From contig JAHHRF010000083.1 of the NCBI GenBank assembly GCA_020025955.1, forward strand, positions 1-5,632: a stretch of DNA of 5,632 nt, given 5' to 3'. The position numbers and the translations under genes were made by a program. The notes below the pieces were generated by a model. It was not told the origin of the DNA. It saw nothing but the letters and a program-made list of their open reading frames with translations, and made no database searches. Below are positions 1 through 5,471 of this stretch, piece by piece. This stretch comes from Sutterella sp. (GTDB taxonomy: Bacteria; Pseudomonadota; Gammaproteobacteria; Burkholderiales; Burkholderiaceae_F). The number at the start of each line of letters is the position of its first letter. Position 1 is the stretch's first letter.

Positions 1-14
1 GAAGAAAGGACAAA

Positions 15-56
15 GAAAAGGAGAGGCGTGTCCCACGAGGACACCCTCTCCTTCTC
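15..56 (-). terminator. Intrinsic terminator of the minus-strand Sel1 gene
   Basis: A long hairpin lies just past the stop codon at 85-87. Arms 15-33 and 39-56 pair over about 18 bp with one bulged base and one mismatched/wobble position, around a 5-nt loop. Read on the minus strand, the stem ends in CTTTTC followed by TTTG, a U-rich tail as expected for Rho-independent termination. It points away from the gene at 85-735. Confidence 0.8.
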
Positions 57-84
57 TGGTTTTAGTGCTAACGCGCTTTAGTGA

Positions 85-735
85 TTACTCACACGCACGC
101 TTAAAGCCTTGTTCGCAAGCTAAACGAAAGAGTTCAGCGCGATCCGGGTCATTGCCATCCAACGTCCCCTTCGTGTACCAGGAGACCAAGCGACGCAGTG
201 CGGGCTTGTAGCCAGCGCGTGCTGCTTCTTTGAGCCAAACCGTGGCGGAATCCATGTTCTTCGGGACCCCATACCCACGGGCATAGCATTCTGCTAAGCG
301 GTATTGGGCTTTCTGAGAGCCCGCGCGTGCGGCTTTAACGAGCTCTTCAAAACGCTTTTGATTGGTTTCAGAGGGCTTACCGCTTAAGCTCGCAGCCTTT
401 TCCTTTAACCAAGAGCCCCCGTCCTGGGCCTTTTCACCCATCCATTCGGCAGCGTCCCCGGCTTTGTCTTTGGTCTTGTCCCAGCCATCATCGGCCTTGT
501 CTTCGACCTTTTCTGCGACTTTACTCGCCCCTTCTTTGGTGGCATCCCAGCCAGACTTGACACCGTCTTTCACGGCGCCCCACCCTTCTTTTGCCCCTTC
601 TTTACCGATGGAAACCCCTTCTTTTACCCACGCCTTGGCATCGTCAAAAGCCGATGCAGAGACGGAGGTTGCCCCCAAACCCAGGGCCAATAACGCGCTC
701 GAGACGAGCACCGTTTTTTTGAAAGCGTTCTTCAT
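85..735 (-). CDS. Exported 11-residue-repeat protein with C-terminal Sel1 repeats
   Basis: This 216-residue protein is probably periplasmic or surface-associated. Residues 1-29 form a Sec signal peptide: a Lys-rich start, a hydrophobic core (VLVSSALLALGLG) and likely cleavage after SASA. Residues 33-120 divide cleanly into eight 11-residue repeats rich in Lys, Asp, Glu, Ala and Gly (for example GKEGAKEGWGA, VKDGVKSGWDA). Gly-Trp recurs at 51-52, 62-63 and 84-85. Such 11-mers recall LEA group 3 or other amphipathic-helix proteins; that resemblance is an inference. Residues 127-216 hold about two and a half Sel1-like (TPR-type) repeats, including AEACYARG-like and WLKEAARAGY-like segments, and end with Cys207-x7-Cys215. 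Sel1 repeats usually bind other proteins. The start is supported by AAAGGAG (complement of 742-748), 6 nt before ATG. It is transcribed alone and divergently from serB. The coding call is secure; the function is unknown. Confidence 0.9.
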   Translation of the reverse strand: MKNAFKKTVLVSSALLALGLGATSVSASAFDDAKAWVKEGVSIGKEGAKEGWGAVKDGVKSGWDATKEGASKVAEKVEDKADDGWDKTKDKAGDAAEWMGEKAQDGGSWLKEKAASLSGKPSETNQKRFEELVKAARAGSQKAQYRLAECYARGYGVPKNMDSATVWLKEAARAGYKPALRRLVSWYTKGTLDGNDPDRAELFRLACEQGFKRACE

Positions 736-741
736 ATGAAT

Positions 742-748
742 CTCCTTT
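742..748 (-). promoter_or_regulatory. Ribosome binding site for the minus-strand Sel1 gene
   Basis: On the minus strand this reads AAAGGAG, 6 nt before the ATG at 735-733. It is a strong Shine-Dalgarno match and fixes the start codon. Confidence 0.85.
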
Positions 749-752
749 GTTT

Positions 753-896
753 AACGACCTACCAGGGTGAATCTTCATTTCACAACGCCAAGATCAGGCT
801 CTATCCGACCCTTCGAATAGGGGTTACCCTAAGTCCAATACTACTCACCTTCGTTACGGATTGTCATGCGGGTTAGCCTTAGAAGGTCGTAACGAC
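753..896. promoter_or_regulatory. Divergent intergenic region with ACGAC/GTCGT inverted repeats
   Basis: The space between the two divergent genes must hold both promoters. ACGACCT at 754-760 and AGGTCGT at 884-890 are a 7-bp inverted repeat, one near each gene. The second copy sits in a tight palindrome, GTCGT-A-ACGAC (886-896). A further small inverted repeat, GGGT-T-ACCC, lies at 831-839. These could be operator sites shared by both genes, but the arms are short and no regulator is identified. I found no convincing promoter hexamers for the minus-strand gene. Confidence 0.3.
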
Positions 897-899
897 TTG

Positions 900-905
900 T
901 ACAAT
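900..905 (+). promoter_or_regulatory. Candidate -10 element of serB
   Basis: TACAAT matches TATAAT at five of six positions and lies about 44 nt before the serB start codon, giving a plausible short leader. The matching -35 position (around 877-883, CTTAGA-like) is poor, so the promoter may be weak, activator-dependent, or wrongly assigned. The GTCGTAACGAC palindrome at 886-896 falls in its spacer, where a bound protein could act. Confidence 0.4.
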
Positions 906-938
906 AAATGGACACCTTTAACCTTTTCGTTTCCATTT

Positions 939-942
939 GGAG
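939..942 (+). promoter_or_regulatory. Ribosome binding site deciding the serB start
   Basis: GGAG lies 6 nt before ATG 949. Because it overlaps the in-frame TTG at 937-939, it rules that codon out as the natural start. Confidence 0.8.
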
Positions 943-948
943 ACCATC

Positions 949-1869
949 ATGAAAAGCGTCTCACCCTTATTTGTCCGCTCGCCACGCTTTGTTCGTCGTC
1001 ATCAAGCCCGTTTACTTAATGATGAAGATGGCGCCCTCACTATCCTTGGGCCCGATGAGTTAGCGTCCGCTTTCGTTTGCTCTCTTACAACTGAAGAGGG
1101 GTGGCCGGCTTCGGTTGCCACCCCCACGAAAGTCGTGGCAGGGGGCCTTCGTATTGAGGGACTCACCCCGGCACATTGGGAAGCGATTCAAAATAAGACG
1201 GTCCCTGAGGGGCTTCGTGTGTATTCATCGATCACGCCTTTGAGCGCCCCCACCTGGGCCTTCTTTGATATGGATGGAACCTTGGTGCTTGAAGAGTGCC
1301 TTGACACCTTGGGGGACTTTCTTGGGGTGCGTGACCAGATTGCCACCATTACGCAAGCGGCCATGAAGGGGGAAATGGACTTTCTCCCGAGTCTTCTTGC
1401 GCGCCTTGCGTTACTCAAAGGCTTAACGAAAGAGGATTTAATCCAGGTAGGTGAACGCTTAACGCTGCGCCCAGGGTTTCGAGAACTCATTGCAGAACTC
1501 AAGAGTCATGGCACGCACGTGGTGATGATCTCAGGCGGTTTAATGCCCATGTGTGAAGCCGTTGCCAAACGCTTAAATGTGGAGACGGTTTACGCCAATA
1601 CCCCCGTTTTTGATGACGAAGGCAAGATGACAGGGGAACTCACTGGCGCCATCGTTACAGGCGACGGGAAAGCACAAATTGTCAAAGAGGCCTTAGCCAA
1701 GGAACCGGGCTCATCCTGGGCCTTTGGGGATGGCGCTAACGACGTGGGGATGTTTAAGCTCGTGGATTGGGCTATTGGCGTGAATCCAAAACCTGTATTA
1801 GCCCCTTATGCTGACGTGCTCTTAACAGATGACGCCAAGGGCGAAGATGTTTTGGCGTTTTTGAAGTGA
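949..1869 (+). CDS. serB: Phosphoserine phosphatase (SerB-type HAD hydrolase)
   Basis: Hydrolyses O-phospho-L-serine to L-serine and phosphate in the cytoplasm, the last step of the phosphorylated serine pathway. The 306-residue protein shows all HAD motifs. Motif I is DMDGT with nucleophile Asp107 and acid/base Asp109. Glu116 in EECLD matches the substrate-binding Glu of SerB's ECIDE. Motif II is ISGG with Ser195. Lys241 lies in GDGKAQIV, and motif III is GDGANDVGM with Asp261 and Asp265. The cap segment (AAMKGEMDFLPSLLARL) is typical of SerB. The first ~100 residues are a family-variable N-terminal extension; I cannot confirm an ACT fold there. An in-frame TTG lies at 937, but ATG at 949 is preferred because GGAG (939-942) sits 6 nt upstream of it and overlaps the TTG codon. 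Transcribed alone, with its own terminator. The HAD/SerB assignment is strong; exact substrate specificity is inferred from motifs. Confidence 0.92.
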   Translation: MKSVSPLFVRSPRFVRRHQARLLNDEDGALTILGPDELASAFVCSLTTEEGWPASVATPTKVVAGGLRIEGLTPAHWEAIQNKTVPEGLRVYSSITPLSAPTWAFFDMDGTLVLEECLDTLGDFLGVRDQIATITQAAMKGEMDFLPSLLARLALLKGLTKEDLIQVGERLTLRPGFRELIAELKSHGTHVVMISGGLMPMCEAVAKRLNVETVYANTPVFDDEGKMTGELTGAIVTGDGKAQIVKEALAKEPGSSWAFGDGANDVGMFKLVDWAIGVNPKPVLAPYADVLLTDDAKGEDVLAFLK

Positions 1870-1893
1870 GGGCGTTCTTCTATACCCTCCTCT

Positions 1894-1928
1894 AGCCCGC
1901 GGGCCTCATCCGCGGGCTTTCTTGTTTT
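1894..1928 (+). terminator. Intrinsic terminator of serB
   Basis: A perfect 9-bp GC-rich stem (AGCCCGCGG at 1894-1902, CCGCGGGCT at 1910-1918) with a 7-nt loop is followed by TTTCTTGTTTTT. It begins 25 nt after the serB stop and ends about 10 nt before the first 24-bp repeat. Confidence 0.9.
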
Positions 1929-1938
1929 TAGAGTCACC

Positions 1939-2082
1939 TGTGCACTTTCTCATCGCGTTAGTTGTGCACTTTCTCACTGCGTTAGTTGTGCACTTTCTCG
2001 CTGCGTTAGCTGTGCACTTTTAGACTGCGTTAGTTGTGCATTTTCTCACTGCGCTTCCTGTGCTCTTTTAAACTGCGTTTTC
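1939..2082 (+). repeat. 24-bp tandem array 1 (6 units)
   Basis: Units start at 1939, 1963, 1987, 2011, 2035 and 2059, exactly 24 bp apart. The core is TGTGCACTTTCTCACTGCG, with a variable tail (GTTAGT/GTTAGC in most units). The fifth unit ends GCGCTTCC and the sixth is a TTTTAAACTGCGTTTTC variant, the same order as at the end of arrays 2 and 3. This array carries more point differences than the others, so it may be the oldest. Confidence 0.95.
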
Positions 2083-2202
2083 TCCAATTGAAGTGGACAG
2101 TTCTTATTGTCGTTTTCTGACGCACCAAGGGATCCATGGCGAAACGACAGCTTTTTGACCCAGCCAGCGACAGATAAATGACCCACCGTTTTTACTGGCG
2201 CC
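2083..2202. repeat. Long repeat segment 1 with 15-bp spacer
   Basis: A 105-bp segment (2083-2187) plus spacer 2188-2202. It contains a forward motif TGGACAGTTCTTATTGTCG from 2094, a short middle part with GGATCCATGGCG, and two reverse motifs: TGACCCA at 2156-2162 and TGACCCA at 2179-2185, 23 bp apart, each preceded by CGACAG. It differs from segments 2 and 3 at only a few positions. Confidence 0.92.
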
Positions 2203-2298
2203 TGTGCACTTTCTCACTGCGTTAGCTGTGCACTTTCTCACTGCGTTAGCTGTGCACTTTCTCACTGCGCTTCCTGTGCACTTTTAGACTGCGTTTTC
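2203..2298 (+). repeat. 24-bp tandem array 2 (4 units)
   Basis: Units start at 2203, 2227, 2251 and 2275. The first two are identical and end in GTTAGC. The third ends in GCGCTTCC and the fourth is the TTTTAGACTGCGTTTTC variant. The identical pair suggests recent expansion at the upstream side of the array. Confidence 0.95.
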
Positions 2299-2442
2299 TT
2301 CAATTGAAGTGGATAGTTCTTATTGTCGTTTTCCGACGTACCAAGGGATCCATGGCGAAACAACAGCTTTTTGACCCAGCCAGCGACAGGTAAATGACCC
2401 ACCCCAGCGACAAGTAAGTGACCCACCGTTTTTGCTGGCGCC
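2299..2442. repeat. Long repeat segment 2 with duplicated 24-bp right-hand unit and spacer
   Basis: Like segment 1, but its right-hand unit (starting CCAGCGACA and ending TGACCCACC) occurs twice, at 2380-2403 and 2404-2427, again with a 24-bp period. Reverse TGACCCA motifs therefore stand at 2372, 2395 and 2419. The spacer GTTTTTGCTGGCGCC closes the module at 2428-2442. A few substitutions (for example GTGGATAG for GTGGACAG) distinguish it. Confidence 0.92.
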
Positions 2443-2490
2443 TGTGCACTTTCTCACTGCGCTTCCTGTGCACTTTTAAACTGCGTTTTC
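2443..2490 (+). repeat. 24-bp tandem array 3 (2 units)
   Basis: Units start at 2443 and 2467. They correspond to the last two unit types of arrays 1 and 2 (tail GCGCTTCC, then the TTTTAAACTGCGTTTTC variant). This is the minimal form of the array. Confidence 0.93.
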
Positions 2491-2595
2491 TCCAATTGAA
2501 GTGGACAGTTCTTATTGTCGTTTTCCGACGCACCAAGGGATCCATGGCGAAACGACAGCTTTTTGACCCAGCCAGCGACAGATAAATGACCCACC
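2491..2595. repeat. Long repeat segment 3, terminal copy without spacer
   Basis: A 105-bp copy with forward motif TGGACAG and reverse TGACCCA motifs at 2564 and 2587. The similarity stops sharply after CCACC at 2595; the following TCTCAATCCC is unrelated to the spacer of the other two modules. This is therefore the right edge of the block, 84 bp before the fic start codon. Confidence 0.92.
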
Positions 2596-2619
2596 TCTCA
2601 ATCCCATCAAGTCCTCAAC

Positions 2620-2656
2620 TTGTTAATTGAAATCGCTCTGCCTATCCTTAGATAAA
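2620..2656 (+). promoter_or_regulatory. Candidate promoter of the Fic gene
   Basis: Two overlapping possibilities exist. TTGTTA (2620-2625), 17 bp, TATCCT (2643-2648) matches four of six bases in each box. TTGAAA (2627-2632), 18 bp, GATAAA (2651-2656) matches five and four of six. Both lie in the unique sequence between the repeat block and the gene, so the gene need not depend on the repeats for transcription. Confidence 0.45.
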
Positions 2657-2668
2657 AGCTGGTCTTTC

Positions 2669-2673
2669 AAGGA
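2669..2673 (+). promoter_or_regulatory. Ribosome binding site of the Fic gene
   Basis: AAGGA lies 6 nt before ATG 2680 and supports that start, although family members often show recognisable conservation only from about residue 20 on. Confidence 0.75.
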
Positions 2674-2679
2674 TTCTTT

Positions 2680-3852
2680 ATGCATTGCCGTTCTCCCCGA
2701 TCGGGCTATCTTCACCCATCGAAGTCTGACGACCTTACGGTTAACACTTTTGTCCCCGCTAAGCTACCGCCCTCTCCACCTCTAATCGTTGATGCGGAAA
2801 TGTGGGACTGCTTATTACGCATCTATAAAGGGCTGGGGCAATTAGAAGCCTATGGCGAGACCAATGAGAATGCGGACACCTTGCTTCGCTCACTCACCCG
2901 TAAAGAAGCCCTCTTTTCTTCTCAGATTGAAGGGCTAAACGTCACGTTCGATGACTTCTTTACCCAAGATGCACACGGGGCAGTTGCTGACCTTCTTGCG
3001 AATGAGGAAGCGATCACCTTTGCGCTAAACGCCCTCGAAACGACGGAAGACCAACCGCTTAGCCTCGAGCTACTACGTCAAACGCATAAAGTGTTGATGA
3101 AACATCATCCCGGGCAAAGTCACGATAAAGCACCTGGTCTCTTTCGAACTACGCAAAACTGGATTGGACCTAAAGGGAGTTCGTTACGTGAAGCCTCCTT
3201 TATTCCCCCTTGCCCTGAGTCAATGCTTGAAGCCCTAGAGGATTTAGAGCGCTACATTCATACGAACGACGAGCTTAATCCCTTCATCAAAGCAGCCTTA
3301 ATTCACTACCAATTTGAAACGATTCATCCTTTTAGTGACGGCAATGGTCGTTTGGGACGAATCCTAGTGCTCCTTTACTTAAAGCAATCTGGAGTACTTC
3401 CCAAGCTATTGATTGCCCCTTCCTTCTTTCTGAAGCTCAACCAAGGCAAATACTATGAGCGACTCAATGCCGTGCGTACTGATGGACGTTATGAAGCCTG
3501 GGTTAAGTTCTTTTTGCGTGCAATCGAAACAGCCATCAATGAAGCACTCCTCACCATCCATCAACTCAATACGCTCCATGACCAAAATAAAGCGTTATTG
3601 ACACAGGAAGCTCAATCGTTACGTAAGGACGTGCTCGAGCGTTGGCTTGCCTTACTCCAAATCCTTGAAGCCCGCCCCTTGATCGAGATTAGTCATGTCG
3701 CAAAGGATTTAAAGCTTAGTTATCCAACGGCATCGAAAATGGTGGAGGACTTTGTAAAACTCGGACTTCTCCAAGAAATGACCGGTAACGCTCGGCAACG
3801 TCGCTTTGCCTATCAGGCTTTCCTCAACCTGTTTCGGGATGAACGCCAATAA
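2680..3852 (+). CDS. Fic-domain protein adenylyltransferase, class II, with C-terminal winged helix
   Basis: A 390-residue cytoplasmic enzyme expected to transfer AMP from ATP to hydroxyl side chains of proteins (AMPylation), possibly including itself. It has the architecture of the SoFic-like group. A Fic N-terminal region includes VPAKLPPSPPL near residues 25-35. The inhibitory-helix motif SSQIEG (80-85) has Glu84 in the place that blocks productive ATP binding in class II Fic proteins. The flap region contains FRTTQNWIGP and ends near FIPP. The complete catalytic motif HPFSDGNGRLGR (216-227) has catalytic His216, metal-binding Asp220 and Arg227. A C-terminal winged helix-turn-helix (about 320-385) includes VAKDLKLSYPTASKMVEDFVKLGLL. 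No key residue is missing. It stands alone: the inhibitory motif is in the same chain and no separate antitoxin gene is adjacent. The gene follows a repeat block and has its own terminator. The family call is firm; the target protein is unknown. Confidence 0.93.
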   Translation: MHCRSPRSGYLHPSKSDDLTVNTFVPAKLPPSPPLIVDAEMWDCLLRIYKGLGQLEAYGETNENADTLLRSLTRKEALFSSQIEGLNVTFDDFFTQDAHGAVADLLANEEAITFALNALETTEDQPLSLELLRQTHKVLMKHHPGQSHDKAPGLFRTTQNWIGPKGSSLREASFIPPCPESMLEALEDLERYIHTNDELNPFIKAALIHYQFETIHPFSDGNGRLGRILVLLYLKQSGVLPKLLIAPSFFLKLNQGKYYERLNAVRTDGRYEAWVKFFLRAIETAINEALLTIHQLNTLHDQNKALLTQEAQSLRKDVLERWLALLQILEARPLIEISHVAKDLKLSYPTASKMVEDFVKLGLLQEMTGNARQRRFAYQAFLNLFRDERQ

Positions 3853-3857
3853 CAAAA

Positions 3858-3891
3858 CCCCGTTCGACGAACAGTCAACGGGGATTATTTT
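3858..3891 (+). terminator. Intrinsic terminator of the Fic gene
   Basis: CCCCGTT (3858-3864) pairs with AACGGGG (3877-3883) across a 12-nt loop and is followed by ATTATTTT. It starts 5 nt after the stop codon. Confidence 0.8.
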
Positions 3892-3920
3892 CCACGAATC
3901 TTAGCCCCCCAACAAAGACA

Positions 3921-3930
3921 AATCGCGATT
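3921..3930. promoter_or_regulatory. 10-bp palindrome AATCGCGATT
   Basis: A perfect palindrome in the A/T-rich gap between the Fic and second Sel1 genes. It might be a dimeric regulator site; nothing else identifies it. Confidence 0.2.
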
Positions 3931-3948
3931 GTTAGCTCAAAAATACTT

Positions 3949-3976
3949 CCTTAGGGTTTACCAAAAAAACCTAAGG
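3949..3976. repeat. Inverted repeat CCTTAGG / CCTAAGG
   Basis: Arms 3949-3955 and 3970-3976 pair perfectly, and TTT (3957-3959) can add pairs with the A tract inside after one bulged G. The plus side is not followed by a T run; the minus side reads GGAAGTATTTTTG. It could be a minus-strand terminator-like hairpin or a regulatory structure. Confidence 0.35.
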
Positions 3977-3991
3977 ACACAAACAATTTAA

Positions 3992-4045
3992 GAGATATTT
4001 TGTAACGTATTAAGCCATATCTCAGACCTCTATGAGAGATAGAAT
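3992..4045 (+). promoter_or_regulatory. Alternating GAGATA inverted repeats and candidate -10 before the second Sel1 gene
   Basis: GAGATAT (3992-3998), ATATCTC (4017-4023) and GAGATA (4036-4041) alternate in orientation, so the middle copy can pair with either neighbour. TAGAAT (4040-4045) matches TATAAT at five of six bases and would start transcription about 23 nt before ATG 4075; no good -35 lies at the proper distance. If that -10 is right, the repeats cover the promoter and would be operator DNA rather than leader RNA. Confidence 0.35.
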
Positions 4046-4064
4046 TCTTTTGTCATTACTGTTT

Positions 4065-4068
4065 GGAG
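4065..4068 (+). promoter_or_regulatory. Ribosome binding site deciding the second Sel1 gene start
   Basis: GGAG lies 6 nt before ATG 4075. It overlaps an in-frame TTG at 4063, which is therefore not the start. The arrangement is the same as at serB. Confidence 0.8.
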
Positions 4069-4074
4069 CCCCTC

Positions 4075-5391
4075 ATGCGTCGTTTAGTGCTCGCCACGGT
4101 TGTTTCAATGTCCCTTGCTAGTTTCGTAGGTGCAAGTGTGGCCCAAGAATCGGTTTCTCAAACCGCTCAAGCAACTCAGTCCCTAGCGGAGAGCTTTTTT
4201 GAAAAAGGCATGAGCGCGCAAAGAGCGAACAACGACGACGAAGCTCACCAATACTTCAAGAAAGCTGCTGAATTGGGGCATGCTGAAGCACAGTTCCTCC
4301 ATGGCTCCCACCTTTTGGAACTACGAGCTAACAATGAAGCGCAAAAATGGGTAGAAAAGGCCGCTAAAAATGGGAGTGTTCTAGCCCAAACTATGGCAGG
4401 CGAACGCTTCCTTAAGGGTGATGGCTTTGAAAAAAATCCCGGGAAAGGAATGTTTTGGCTTGCTCAAGCGGCCAATTCTAATGATCCAAAAGCGCAACAC
4501 CTTCTCGGTAAGGCCTATCTCGGTGGATACGGTGTCAAAATGAATCTTGGAGAAGCCATCAAGTGGTTGACGAAATCCTCTGAGCAGAAATTCGCCCCAG
4601 CTCTTATCGAATTATCATTCCTCTACGCCAGTGGCATTGGGGGTAAGCCAGACTATGAGAAAAGCACACAACTGATTGCTATCGCCGCCGCCACCAATGA
4701 TCCTGAAGCACTGACCATCCAAGGAACACTCTTCTTTGCAGATAAAAAATATCAATTAAGTGCTATTGCCTTTGAAAAAGCCGCCATGCTCGGAAGTTCA
4801 ATAGCGCAATTTTCCTTAGGAGAAATGTACCGTTCGGGGATAGGCGTAAAACAAGACATTAAAAAATCTAACGAGCTCATAACGCAAGCTGCTCAAAATG
4901 GACATGCGGAAGCGCAGTTCTTACTCTTCTCCCTGTATAGAAAGGGTGTTGACTTACCGAAAAATGAAAAAATAGCCTTGCAATGGCTAGAACGAGCGGT
5001 CGAACAAGATTATTTGAATGCCCAAGTCGCCTATAGCGTTCTGCTCGTGAGCGACAAAGAGTATCACCAAGCCTTTCAGGTATTGCAAAAGGCTGTAAAA
5101 AACAAAGGTGACTACAAGCAGATCGCCACTGCCCAATTTTTATTGGGAGAACTGTATGCTACTGGTCGAGGAACACGTCAAGACCTCACTGAGGCGTTGA
5201 AGTGGACCAAAATGGGTGCTAGCGGTGGGAATGTGTTTGCACAAAATTCGTTAGGCGACATGTACGAAATGGGCATAGGAACTAAACAGCATCTAAAACT
5301 GGCTAAGTTTTGGTTCGGCAGGGCTTGTGACAGTGGTTACCAAGTGGGATGCGACTCCTACCGCCGTTTAAATGAACAGGGTGTTGAATAA
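4075..5391 (+). CDS. Exported Sel1-repeat (TPR-like) protein
   Basis: A 438-residue protein predicted to be exported. Residues 1-23 are a Sec signal peptide (MRRLVLATVVSMSLASFVGA..., cleavage likely after SVA, before Gln24). Almost all the rest, about residues 38-430, consists of roughly eleven Sel1-like repeats of 32-37 residues. The clearest ones contain AQFSLGEMYRSGIGVKQD, AQFLLGELYATGRGTRQD and AQNSLGDMYEMGIGTKQH; others are degenerate or lack the Gly-rich loop (for example FADKKYQLSAIAFEKAA). The final repeat ends with Cys418-x7-Cys426, apparently the only two cysteines in the protein, suggesting a disulfide in the periplasm. Sel1 proteins form curved helical scaffolds for protein binding and often act in envelope processes or host interaction; the partner here cannot be told. 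ATG 4075 is chosen over the upstream TTG 4063 because of GGAG spacing and a cleaner signal peptide. Transcribed alone. Confidence 0.92.
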   Translation: MRRLVLATVVSMSLASFVGASVAQESVSQTAQATQSLAESFFEKGMSAQRANNDDEAHQYFKKAAELGHAEAQFLHGSHLLELRANNEAQKWVEKAAKNGSVLAQTMAGERFLKGDGFEKNPGKGMFWLAQAANSNDPKAQHLLGKAYLGGYGVKMNLGEAIKWLTKSSEQKFAPALIELSFLYASGIGGKPDYEKSTQLIAIAAATNDPEALTIQGTLFFADKKYQLSAIAFEKAAMLGSSIAQFSLGEMYRSGIGVKQDIKKSNELITQAAQNGHAEAQFLLFSLYRKGVDLPKNEKIALQWLERAVEQDYLNAQVAYSVLLVSDKEYHQAFQVLQKAVKNKGDYKQIATAQFLLGELYATGRGTRQDLTEALKWTKMGASGGNVFAQNSLGDMYEMGIGTKQHLKLAKFWFGRACDSGYQVGCDSYRRLNEQGVE

Positions 5392-5406
5392 ACTCGACTT
5401 TTCACG

Positions 5407-5437
5407 AAGCCCGTCGAAGCATTCTGCGGGCTTTTTT
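5407..5437 (+). terminator. Intrinsic terminator of the second Sel1 gene
   Basis: AAGCCCG (5407-5413) pairs with CGGGCTT (5427-5433). The loop can add GAA/TTC pairing, and six T follow at 5432-5437. It begins 15 nt after the stop. Confidence 0.88.
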
Positions 5438-5471
5438 GCTCATGGCGTCGCCGGTGCACTGCGCGAGTGAA

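Larger units (their letters stand above)
1939..2595. repeat. Composite repeat block: three modules of 24-bp arrays plus ~105-bp segments
   Basis: This block fills most of the gene-free stretch from serB to fic. Each module is a tandem array of 24-bp units (6, 4, then 2) followed by a near-identical 105-bp segment. Modules 1 and 2 end with a 15-bp spacer, GTTTTTACTGGCGCC or GTTTTTGCTGGCGCC (2188-2202, 2428-2442), before the next array. A degenerate match to that spacer (11 of 15) precedes the first array at 1924-1938. From 1939 to 2442 the length is exactly 21 x 24 bp. Forward motifs (TGTGCAC..., TGGACAG...) face reverse motifs (TGACCCA, read TGGGTCA on the minus strand). This resembles the multiple transposase-binding repeats at IS21-family ends, but no transposase is present. 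It could be a remnant or non-autonomous element amplified in tandem. No spacer diversity is seen, so it is not CRISPR. The repeat structure is certain; its origin is inferred. Confidence 0.9.

Noticed and set aside
362..739. Plus-strand open frame opposite the small Sel1 gene
   Set aside because: The opposite strand has a signal peptide, repeats, a ribosome binding site and a terminator. This frame is Ser/Pro/Ala-rich and lacks any such support.
1188..1502. Minus-strand open frame inside serB
   Set aside because: It is antisense to a well-supported HAD gene, has an Arg/Ser-rich composition typical of shadow frames, and shows no domain.
1939..2490. CRISPR array
   Set aside because: The 24-bp units are directly adjacent with no unique spacers, and no cas gene is present.
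2300..2545. Minus-strand open frame of 81 codons over the repeat block, with a repeated MDPLVRRKTT segment
   Set aside because: It arises from repeat copies being read twice. There is no ribosome binding site before the ATG, the composition is odd (many Arg/Lys), and there is no recognised domain. The frame is better explained by repeat DNA.
5453..5468. GGTGCACTGCGC resembling the 24-bp repeat core
   Set aside because: Only a short partial match with the middle of the unit missing; likely coincidence.
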